Below the pieces are notes generated by a model. It saw nothing but the letters and a program-made list of their open reading frames with translations, did not search any database and was not told the origin of the DNA. Of a stretch of DNA of 20,018 nt, positions 9,195 to 15,351 are shown piece by piece; within the stretch, counting starts at the first letter, position 1, and each line of letters starts with the position of its first letter. The translations under genes were made by a program, and so were the position numbers. The stretch is from Loktanella sp. (GTDB lineage Bacteria; Pseudomonadota; Alphaproteobacteria; Rhodobacterales; Rhodobacteraceae), in NCBI GenBank assembly GCA_003551805.1, contig PUNR01000150.1:1-20018 (forward strand), given 5' to 3'.

Positions 9195-9368
9195 ATGAAC
9201 CCGCTGTGGCTGTTGCGGATGAAACGCTGGGTGCAGAACCCGCCATCGCCCGCGCGGATCAAATTCATCGCGGCGATCATCGCCTTCTGCCTGTTGCTGT
9301 TGATCATCGAACGCAGCTTCGGCTGGCCGGACGCGCTGACACCCAACAACCTGCGCCGGATGCGCTGA
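9195..9368 (+). CDS. Small single-pass membrane protein (57 aa), hypothetical
   Basis: A 57-codon gene beginning one base after the hpt stop, in a different frame. The product has a basic N-terminus (LLRMKRW), a PPSPARIKF step into one strongly hydrophobic helix (about 23-39, with LLLLII), and a short tail FGWPDALTPNNLRRMR. Basic residues before the helix suggest an N-in, C-out topology. The pattern of a short positively charged head, one helix and a GWP..LTPN tail resembles a small protein I associate with this position in Rhodobacterales, but I can assign no function. Only a weak CAGG-type ribosome-binding site is visible; translational coupling to hpt is likely. A spurious chain is also possible, though the hydrophobic core argues against it. 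Confidence 0.6.
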   Translation: MNPLWLLRMKRWVQNPPSPARIKFIAAIIAFCLLLLIIERSFGWPDALTPNNLRRMR

Positions 9369-9439
9369 CGTTTTCGTGTTTTTGGATTTGGGCAACGCCC
9401 GACTAACGTTGGGTCAACGCACCCCAACCGGAGATTGCC

Positions 9440-9904
9440 ATGCGCCGCACCACGCCTTTTGTCGTAGCCTTGTGTTTGTCCGCCACCGCCCTGCTGGCGC
9501 AGGATCTGACCGAAGAACAAGACCGCGCCTTGACCGCGCGGCAGGCGCATATGGGCCTTTACGGGTTTTACCTGACCCCACTTGGCCAGATGGCGCAGGA
9601 CCGCATCCCCTATGATGCCGATGTCGCTGCCGCTGCTGCCAACAACCTTGCTGCGATGGCCGCGATTGACCAAAGCGCTTTCTGGGTGGAAGGCACCGAC
9701 AGCAGTCTGGAACGCAGCCGTGCGCGGGCCGAAATCTGGACCGATCCGGATGGCTATCTGGAGGTCAAACAAGGCATGGCAGATGCGACAGAGGCCTTGG
9801 CGCTGGTCGCAGGCGACGGGCTTGATGCGCTCAAAGCGGCCTTTGGTCCGGTCGGACAATCCTGCAGTGCCTGTCACCAGCCCTACCGTGCCCCCGCGAA
9901 TTAA
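9440..9904 (+). CDS. Class II (c'-type) periplasmic cytochrome c
   Basis: The 154-residue precursor begins with a Sec signal peptide (RR, hydrophobic 6-20, cleavage likely after LLA at 20). The mature part is helical and alanine-rich. It has RQAHMGLYGFYLTPLGQMA near 34-52, typical of the first helix of cytochrome c', and a single C-terminal haem-attachment site CSACH at 142-146 followed by QPYR. A C-terminal haem site in a four-helix protein is the signature of class II cytochromes, which handle electron transfer or bind NO/CO. GGAG at 9430-9433 precedes the ATG by 6 nt. The stop overlaps the next gene's start (TAATG), so this cytochrome and the dihaem one are translationally coupled and may work together. 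Confidence 0.9.
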   Translation: MRRTTPFVVALCLSATALLAQDLTEEQDRALTARQAHMGLYGFYLTPLGQMAQDRIPYDADVAAAAANNLAAMAAIDQSAFWVEGTDSSLERSRARAEIWTDPDGYLEVKQGMADATEALALVAGDGLDALKAAFGPVGQSCSACHQPYRAPAN

Positions 9905-10770
9905 TGCCACGCTGGCCGTGGATCGTGGGGGTTTTGGTGGTGGGAACCGGCGCAGGCTGGTTCGCGACCAAACCCACGCCCTTGCCCGCCTCTGCCCTTG
10001 AGGGGATCACCGGTGATGCCGAAAGGGGTGCGATCACCTTTGCCGCTGCGGGCTGCGCGTCCTGCCATAACGCACCTGATGGCCCGCTGGATGTGCTGGC
10101 AGGCGGCAAAAGCTTTGCCAGCGATTTCGGCACCTTCATCGCGCCTAACATTTCGTCCGATCCGGTGCACGGTGTGGGTGGTTGGACTGATCTGGAACTG
10201 GCCAGCGCCATTATGCGCGGCGTATCACCCGATGGCGCGCATTATTACCCAGCTTTTCCCTATACCAGCTATATCAAAGCAGATGTTCAGGACATCGCCG
10301 ATCTGATCGCCCACATGCGGACCCTGCCCGCTGATACCACGCCCAGCCAGCCACATGATCTGGGCTTTCCTTTCAACATCCGCGCCAGCCTTGGTGTGTG
10401 GAAAGCGCTTTACCTGCGCGACGACTGGGTGATGGACGCGCCCACGCCCGAACTGGAACGGGGCCGTGTGCTGGTCGAGGCTTTGGGCCATTGCGCCGAA
10501 TGCCACACTCCGCGAAACGCTTTGGGTGGGCTGGACCGCAGCGCATGGATGACAGGTGCGCCCAACCCCAGCGGTGACGGGCGCATCCCCAATATCTCGC
10601 CTGCGGGCCTGACGTGGTCCGCACAGGAGATCGCCGAATACCTTAATAGCGGCTTTACCCCCACATTCGACAGTGCGGGCGGCACGATGGCAGATGTGAT
10701 CCGCCACACGTCGCAGCTTAGCGACGCAGACCGGATGGCGATTGCCGCCTATCTCAAGGTATTGCCCTGA
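9904..10770 (+). CDS. Membrane-anchored dihaem cytochrome c
   Basis: A 288-residue protein with an uncleaved-looking N-terminal anchor (about 5-20) and two cytochrome c domains in the periplasm. Haem sites are CASCH at 51-55 and CAECH at 197-201. YYPAFPYTSY (114-123) and GTMADVIRHTSQLS (260-273, with Met262 a likely axial ligand) are characteristic of the cytochrome family seen as electron-accepting subunits of alcohol, aldehyde and gluconate dehydrogenases. No such dehydrogenase gene is adjacent, so the electron donor is unknown. The neighbouring c'-type cytochrome is the obvious candidate partner. The start codon shares a base with the preceding stop, and the gene ends 108 bp before lipA, which is convergent. 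Confidence 0.92.
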   Translation: MPRWPWIVGVLVVGTGAGWFATKPTPLPASALEGITGDAERGAITFAAAGCASCHNAPDGPLDVLAGGKSFASDFGTFIAPNISSDPVHGVGGWTDLELASAIMRGVSPDGAHYYPAFPYTSYIKADVQDIADLIAHMRTLPADTTPSQPHDLGFPFNIRASLGVWKALYLRDDWVMDAPTPELERGRVLVEALGHCAECHTPRNALGGLDRSAWMTGAPNPSGDGRIPNISPAGLTWSAQEIAEYLNSGFTPTFDSAGGTMADVIRHTSQLSDADRMAIAAYLKVLP

Positions 10771-10771
10771 A

Positions 10772-10806
10772 CATCATCGTCCGAGCCTAAATATCCCCGT
10801 CGGAGA
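10772..10806 (-). repeat. 3'-gap repeat element, copy 1 (inverted orientation)
   Basis: Read on the minus strand, this 35-nt stretch matches 13626-13660 at 31 of 35 positions; both contain CGGGGATATTTA and end GACGATGATG. It lies right after the dihaem cytochrome stop, between convergent genes. Similar GC-rich block plus GATATTT plus GA-rich tails are frequent in Rhodobacteraceae intergenic regions as I recall them. A terminator-like or mRNA-end role is inference. Confidence 0.6.
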
Positions 10807-10809
10807 CTG

Positions 10810-10873
10810 CGGCAAAGCCGAATGGGGGCGCTGCCCCCAAACCCCCGGAGTATTTCGGGAAATAAGAAGATGA
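10810..10873 (+). terminator. Palindromic block between convergent genes, candidate terminator
   Basis: Two hairpins stand back to back: CGGC-AAA-GCCG (10810-10820) and the perfect TGGGGGC-GCT-GCCCCCA (10823-10839). They are followed by CCCCCGGAGTATTTCGGGAAATAAGAAGATGA, a GA-rich tail that resembles the 35-nt repeat in layout. There is no T-run for a textbook intrinsic terminator, but the position between the 3' ends of the cytochrome gene and lipA fits transcription termination or mRNA 3'-end protection. Confidence 0.5.
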
Positions 10874-10877
10874 GGGG

Positions 10878-11837
10878 TCAGGCGCGGCCAAGCTTGTGGT
10901 TGCGCGCCTCGCGCAGGCGGGCGAAATCGTCACCGGCGTGATAGGATGATCGTGTCAGCGGCGTGGCCGACACCATCAGGAAACCCTTACCATAGGCTGC
11001 TTTTTCGTAGGCGGCGAATTCCTCGGGTGTGACAAAACGGTCGACGCGGTGATGTTTCGGGGTCGGCTGCAGATATTGGCCGACGGTCAGGAAATCGATA
11101 TCTGCCGCCCGCATGTCATCCATGACCTGCATCACGGATTGCTTGTCTTCACCCAGACCTACCATGATGCCGGATTTGGTGAACATCGAGGGGTCCAGTT
11201 CCTTGACCCGTTGCAGCAGGCGCAGGGAATGGAAATACCGCGCGCCGGGGCGGACCTCGGGGTAGAGGCCGGGCACTGTTTCCAGATTGTGGTTAAAGAC
11301 GTCGGGGCGCGCATTCACCACAACTTCAAGCACCGCAGGGTCGCAGCGGATAAAATCGGGCGTCAGAATTTCGATCGTGGTGCCGGGGGATTGCCGGCGC
11401 ACGGCGCGGATGGTCTGGGCGAAATGTTCCGCACCGCCGTCTTCGACGTCGTCGCGGTCCACCGAAGTGATGACGACATGTTTCAGGCCCAGTTTCTTGA
11501 CCGCATCAGCGACGCGTCCGGGTTCAAACACATCCAGCGCTTCGGGTGGTTTGCCGGTAGCGATGTTGCAGAACGTGCAGGCGCGGGTGCACACCTCGCC
11601 CATGATCATCATGGTGGCATGGCCTTGTGACCAGCATTCGCCGACATTGGGGCAGCCTGCCTCTTCGCATACAGTGACCAGTTTGTGTTCGCGCATGATA
11701 TCGCGGGTGGTTTTATAGCCTTCCGAGGTTGGTGCCTTGACCCTGATCCAATCCGGTTTCTTGGGCTGCGGCGCGTCAACGCGGCGCTGCTTTTCGGGGT
11801 GGCGCTGGGCCGGGATTTTGAGATCGCGTGGGGACAT
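10878..11837 (-). CDS. lipA: Lipoyl synthase LipA
   Basis: Radical-SAM enzyme that inserts two sulfurs into protein-bound octanoyl groups to make lipoyl cofactors for pyruvate and 2-oxoglutarate dehydrogenases and the glycine cleavage system. In the 319-residue product the auxiliary cluster cysteines are C57, C62 and C68 (CEEAGCPNVGEC). The radical-SAM cluster cysteines are C83, C87 and C90 (CTRACTFC). GEVCTR, ITSVDRDD and the C-terminal RSSYHAG serine motif are also present. I prefer the ATG at 11837, with GGAG about 7 nt upstream and the MSPRDLKIP start usual for relatives. The frame can extend to a TTG at 11894, but those 19 residues are unlike the family. It needs sulfur/Fe-S supply, made by the suf genes at the other end of the window. 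Confidence 0.96.
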   Translation of the reverse strand: MSPRDLKIPAQRHPEKQRRVDAPQPKKPDWIRVKAPTSEGYKTTRDIMREHKLVTVCEEAGCPNVGECWSQGHATMMIMGEVCTRACTFCNIATGKPPEALDVFEPGRVADAVKKLGLKHVVITSVDRDDVEDGGAEHFAQTIRAVRRQSPGTTIEILTPDFIRCDPAVLEVVVNARPDVFNHNLETVPGLYPEVRPGARYFHSLRLLQRVKELDPSMFTKSGIMVGLGEDKQSVMQVMDDMRAADIDFLTVGQYLQPTPKHHRVDRFVTPEEFAAYEKAAYGKGFLMVSATPLTRSSYHAGDDFARLREARNHKLGRA

Positions 11838-11937
11838 CTGTTTGCTCCGCTCGGGTATGTCATACAGGTAGCGGTACAAAGGGGATTTGTCCAATCACTA
11901 GCGTAGTGTGCATGGCGGACCTGCGGCCTGCGCATGG

Positions 11938-13059
11938 TCAACCGATCAACGGGCCAAAGCGCCCCTGCGTCTGTGCGTAATGCCGCCCCAAACGGTCGAG
12001 TGCGATGCGCAGCACGATTTTCCCCGAACGCGCCGACCAGCCCATGGTTTTTTCGGTCGCTTCCAGCCCTTCAAGAAAACAGCAGCAGCGCAGCACGACA
12101 TCCCCAAGACCGGGGCCGAGATCGTGCAAGGCTGCACGCACGCGTTCATGGGCGGCTTGCGCCGCGACACCGGCACCTGCGCTGACAGGCGGTGTCTGGC
12201 CAAGCGCTGCATTGATCCAGCCGCCCCTACCACCGGTCGCCATCTGGGCCAGTTCAAAATCCTCGCGCAGGCGTTCGCCTGTGGCGACCAGAGCGCGCGA
12301 CAAAAACAATGTGCCGTCGCGGTCGCGCCTGCGGGCCAGCCCGACCAGTGGGCTTTCGGTGGCGTGATAGCGCGCCTGCGCCTGACATTCGCTTTCCAAT
12401 GCGGCCAGATCCCAAGCGGCATCGGGGTCACAATCAGCGCGTTTACCGGTGAACCCACCGGCGCGGTTTTCGCCTTCGGCGGTCAGGCGGCGCAATGCGG
12501 CGCGGCCTGTGTTGGTGATGAAATAGCGCGCGACCCGCGCATCGGGGTCGGCGCAGGCGATCCAGTCCTTAAGCGCCATCGCCTGCGCGATTTCGCGGTC
12601 CACGCTGGTGGTCCGCAGCGGGTCGCCGCCCCGTGCTTCGCGCACCACGACGGCGGTGTCCATATCGCGGGCGGCGGCAAGCACGGCACCTTGTTCACAC
12701 AGCCGGCGCAGGATGCGCCGCGCTTCCTGATCAATGCGGTGCTGTGTCAGCGCGGGAGCATGTGGTGCGGGTTTGAACAGGGATTCGGGTTGCATGGGAC
12801 ATGATCCTTTCGATCCGTCGTTAGAGGCGGCGCAAGCCTGCGCCGACAGTGATTTCAAAGCGCCGTCGATCAACAGATCATCGCGCCGGACTTCCAGTTT
12901 GCGGACCTGGCGCAGCACCGTGGACGGGTGGCAGTCGCGGGCGCGGGCCAACGCACGGATCGACATGCCCGCCTCTGTGTGCACCAGATAATTGCGGACC
13001 GCGTCAGGCACCCATTGCGGAAATTGGTCAGACCGTTGTGGCCCCGGTCGTGCAGTCAT
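11938..13059 (-). CDS. DUF6456-type helix-turn-helix protein
   Basis: A 373-residue probable DNA-binding protein of unknown function. An N-terminal helix-turn-helix lies at about 33-52 (SIRALARARDCHPSTVLRQV), followed by a basic stretch. A second winged-helix-like piece is at 178-192 (RYFITNTGRAALRRL). The C-terminal domain from about 233 (ESPLVGLARRRDRDG, then LVATGERLREDFELAQM near 257-273) matches my memory of DUF6456, found mainly in Rhodobacterales and other alphaproteobacteria. The ATG at 13059 has AGGA about 9 nt upstream. It lies upstream of lipA on the same strand with a 100-bp gap and is divergent from a DUF6477-type gene. An unusual CCC run sits at 325-327 (LRCCCFLEG). A regulatory role is likely; targets are unknown. 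Confidence 0.75.
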   Translation of the reverse strand: MTARPGPQRSDQFPQWVPDAVRNYLVHTEAGMSIRALARARDCHPSTVLRQVRKLEVRRDDLLIDGALKSLSAQACAASNDGSKGSCPMQPESLFKPAPHAPALTQHRIDQEARRILRRLCEQGAVLAAARDMDTAVVVREARGGDPLRTTSVDREIAQAMALKDWIACADPDARVARYFITNTGRAALRRLTAEGENRAGGFTGKRADCDPDAAWDLAALESECQAQARYHATESPLVGLARRRDRDGTLFLSRALVATGERLREDFELAQMATGGRGGWINAALGQTPPVSAGAGVAAQAAHERVRAALHDLGPGLGDVVLRCCCFLEGLEATEKTMGWSARSGKIVLRIALDRLGRHYAQTQGRFGPLIG

Positions 13060-13303
13060 TTCTTATGTTCCTTTTCCTGCCACCAATCTGGAAACAGGCA
13101 AAGTCAGCTGTCGGTTGCCGTCAAGACTCTACCTAAGATTGTATGGTTACTGATGTGTTAACGTCGGTGTCGATCCGTCAATCATCGTTACCAAAAGCTA
13201 AAGATTTCTGAGGGCTGCGTTCTTAACTTTTGCCAAGCAGGCAACACCTGCACGGGTTGTGGCAAAGTGCTTTCACAAACACCTAACCAGAAAGCCCTGT
13301 GCC
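13060..13303. promoter_or_regulatory. Divergent intergenic region DUF6456 / DUF6477
   Basis: A 244-bp region, the largest gene-free gap, between two divergent starts. It is more AT-rich than its surroundings and includes several TTAAC half-site-like words (around 13158 and 13223) and an inverted repeat TTTGCCA (13229-13235) / TGGCAAA (13260-13266). Inside that repeat a smaller dyad GCAGG-N5-CCTGC can fold, which would form a stem-loop in the leader of the small plus-strand gene. No RNA gene, riboswitch class or confident promoter boxes could be recognised. Confidence 0.45.
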
Positions 13304-13600
13304 ATGCTTGACCTGATGACCCGTATCCGCCAGTTGCAACGCCCTGCCCTTTTGGCACGCGCTGCCCGATTTGGTGTGGATGAATATCGCCGCGAAACTG
13401 TTTTGCCGCGGTTGTTGAAAACCGCCCATGCGCCGCGCCCTGCCGCGGCGCTGATGGCGCTGCTGGATATCGAGGCGGCGACAGACGCGCGCCGTATCGC
13501 GGGTACCGGCGATTACGCACCGGCACGGCATGTCGAATTACTGATTGCGATCAGTGGCGAGGCGCGGATGCTGCAGGCCACGGCCTTGCGCGCGGTATGA
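13304..13600 (+). CDS. DUF6477-type small protein (98 aa)
   Basis: A 98-residue soluble protein beginning MLDLMTRIRQLQRPALLARAA-, with YRRETVLPRLL, PRPAAALMALLDIEAATDARR and YAPARHVELLIAISGEARML following. The pattern (RP.LLvRAARfG...YRR...LPRLL...RHVE.LIA..GEA) is what I recall for DUF6477 proteins of Rhodobacteraceae, whose function is unknown. I choose the ATG at 13304; an upstream TTG in frame would add 15 residues unlike the family. No strong ribosome-binding site is visible. It is divergent from the DUF6456-type HTH gene, and a strong hairpin (13602-13624) follows the stop. Confidence 0.75.
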   Translation: MLDLMTRIRQLQRPALLARAARFGVDEYRRETVLPRLLKTAHAPRPAAALMALLDIEAATDARRIAGTGDYAPARHVELLIAISGEARMLQATALRAV

Positions 13601-13601
13601 T

Positions 13602-13624
13602 CCGTGCTGGCTATGCCAGCACGG
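13602..13624 (+). terminator. Hairpin after the DUF6477-type gene
   Basis: CCGTGCTGGC and GCCAGCACGG form a perfect 10-bp stem with a 3-nt TAT loop (or 9 bp with a 5-nt loop), starting one base after the TGA stop. No U-run follows; instead the 35-nt repeat begins. It would work as an mRNA 3'-end structure or Rho-assisted terminator in either direction, since mttB converges from the other side. Confidence 0.65.
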
Positions 13625-13625
13625 G

Positions 13626-13660
13626 CCTCCGGCGGGGATATTTATGCTCTGACGATGATG
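13626..13660 (+). repeat. 3'-gap repeat element, copy 2
   Basis: Matches the reverse complement of 10772-10806 at 31 of 35 positions. It lies between a strong hairpin and the mttB stop, again in a convergent gap, as copy 1 does. The shared core is CGGGGATATTTA with GACGATGATG at the end. Confidence 0.6.
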
Positions 13661-13664
13661 CAGG

Positions 13665-15215
13665 TTATGCGAATGCGTCAGGCATAGCGGCTTTTTTATC
13701 GGCGACATAGGCGCGCAGACGCGCCTCGATCTCAGGGTCGAGGGGCGGTTGCTGATAGGTGTCGATCAGTTTCTTGACCCGCGCGCTGGCCAAAGCCTGC
13801 GTGTCGCGCGCGCCTTCTTCGTCCCATGTCTCGAACGGTTTGTAATCGAACAGGTCCGAGCGCCAGAAGGCGGATTTGAAATTGGCTTGTGTATGTTCGC
13901 AGCCAAGGAAATGCCCGCCGGGCCCGACCTCGGCCAGCGCATCCATCGCCTGCCCGTTTTCGGACATGTCCACGCCACGCGCGAAATGATGCAAGGTGCC
14001 AAGCTGGTCAGCGTCCATCACGAATTTCTCGAAACTGGCGACCAGCCCGCCTTCGAGCCAGCCACAGGCGTGCAGCATGAAATTCACCCCCGACAAAAGC
14101 CCCATGTTCAGGCTGTTGGCGGTTTCATAGGCAGCTTGCGCATCGGGCAATTTGCTGCCGCAGAACGACCCTGCTGACCGATATGGCAGCCCCATGCGAC
14201 GGGCAAGCTGACCTGCGCCATAGGTGATATGGCTGGCCTCTGGCGTGCCAAAGGTCGGCGCGCCGGAGTTCATGTCGATGGAGGCAACGAACGTGCCGAA
14301 AATCACCGGAGCGCCCGGGCGGATTAGCTGGGAATAGGCGACACCTGCCATCACCTCGGCCAGCACTTGAGTCAATGTGCCTGCAACGCTGACGGGCGCC
14401 ATGGCACCGCCGACGATGAAAGGGCTGATGATACTGGCCTGATTATGGCGGGCGAACACCTCGAGCGCGCCCATCATGATGCTGTCGAAGGTCAGCGGCG
14501 AGTTAATGTTGATCAGCGAGGTCATCACGGTGTTGTCGCGCACGAATTCCTTGCCGAACAGGATCTCGCACATCTCGATAGAATCTTGCGCGCGGCTGGG
14601 TTCGGTCACAGAGCCCATGAAGGGCTTGTCGCTGAGCACCATATGCGCCAGCAGCATGTCCAAATGGCGCTTGTTCACGGGGATATCGGTGGGTTCGCAG
14701 ACAGTGCCGCCGGAATGGTGCAGCCATTTCGACATATAGGCGAGCTTCACGAATTTTTCGAAATCGGCCATGGTCGCGTAACGCCGCCCGCCTTCGGCAT
14801 CGCGCACGAAGGGGGGTCCATAGACCGGGGCCAGCACCAGATTCTTGCCGCCGATCACGACATTGCGGTCGGGGTTGCGGGCATGTTGGACGTATTCGGA
14901 CGGTGCCGTGGCGCAAAGCTTGCGCGCAAGGCCGCGCGGAATGCGGACGCGTTCGCCGTCGATTTCAGCGCCTGCCGATTTCCACAAGGCCAGCGCATCG
15001 GGGTTATCGACGAAATTCACGCCGATTTCGGCCAGCACGGTTTCGGCATTCGCCTCGATCACCTGCAGGGCTTCTTCGGTCAGCACCTCGTAATTGGGCA
15101 CATTGCGTTCGATGTATTTCGCGGTTTCGACACTGACGGCAGTGCGTTCGGCGCGTCGTGCGGCCCCGCCGCCGCCTCTTGCACGGCGTGGTGATGTTAC
15201 GGCTGCATCAGACAT
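13665..15215 (-). CDS. MttB-superfamily (trimethylamine methyltransferase-like) protein, no pyrrolysine
   Basis: A 516-residue member of the trimethylamine methyltransferase (MttB) superfamily, whose members move methyl groups from quaternary or tertiary amines to a corrinoid protein. After a basic, glycine/arginine-rich N-terminus (10-24) comes the family's long TIM-barrel-type sequence. Recognisable segments include GVNFVDNPDALALWKSAGAEI (65-85), APVYGPPFVRDAEGGRR (129-145), NINSPLTFD (236-244), GAMAPVSVAGTLTQVLAE (270-287), the GAPTFGTPEAS region (318-328) and GPGGHFLGCEHTQANF (431-446). The frame is open throughout with no amber codon, so it belongs to the non-pyrrolysine branch, whose known members act on betaines. 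No corrinoid-protein or reactivase gene is adjacent. AAGGGGA lies 6 nt before the ATG. The substrate is unknown. Confidence 0.85.
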   Translation of the reverse strand: MSDAAVTSPRRARGGGGAARRAERTAVSVETAKYIERNVPNYEVLTEEALQVIEANAETVLAEIGVNFVDNPDALALWKSAGAEIDGERVRIPRGLARKLCATAPSEYVQHARNPDRNVVIGGKNLVLAPVYGPPFVRDAEGGRRYATMADFEKFVKLAYMSKWLHHSGGTVCEPTDIPVNKRHLDMLLAHMVLSDKPFMGSVTEPSRAQDSIEMCEILFGKEFVRDNTVMTSLININSPLTFDSIMMGALEVFARHNQASIISPFIVGGAMAPVSVAGTLTQVLAEVMAGVAYSQLIRPGAPVIFGTFVASIDMNSGAPTFGTPEASHITYGAGQLARRMGLPYRSAGSFCGSKLPDAQAAYETANSLNMGLLSGVNFMLHACGWLEGGLVASFEKFVMDADQLGTLHHFARGVDMSENGQAMDALAEVGPGGHFLGCEHTQANFKSAFWRSDLFDYKPFETWDEEGARDTQALASARVKKLIDTYQQPPLDPEIEARLRAYVADKKAAMPDAFA

Positions 15216-15351
15216 GGCGATTCCCCTTCAGGTTTGCGCCTTTTTAACTGTGTGAGATCAGCGCCCTTGCCGTATTTGCGCCCCTTCAGACGCGAAAACG
15301 ACATCGTCGCCCCTCTTGCGCTGGGACGCGACTGGCTTTACCGGATATGCC

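Noticed and set aside
8864..9910. Long open frame (348 codons) on the minus strand
   Set aside because: It runs opposite to hpt, the small membrane protein and the c'-type cytochrome, all with clear motifs. No ribosome-binding site or recognisable domain.
11908..12804. Open frame of 298 codons on the plus strand
   Set aside because: Antisense to the DUF6456-type gene, which has an HTH, a good ribosome-binding site and a recognisable C-terminal domain. The antisense product has no domain.
14367..15194. Open frame of 275 codons on the plus strand, His-rich
   Set aside because: It mirrors the mttB-family coding sequence. The His-rich composition is the expected reverse complement of its codons and not a metal-binding protein.
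13665..15215. Pyrrolysine-containing trimethylamine methyltransferase
   Set aside because: The frame has no internal TAG codon and no pyl genes are nearby, so this is a non-pyrrolysine homologue.
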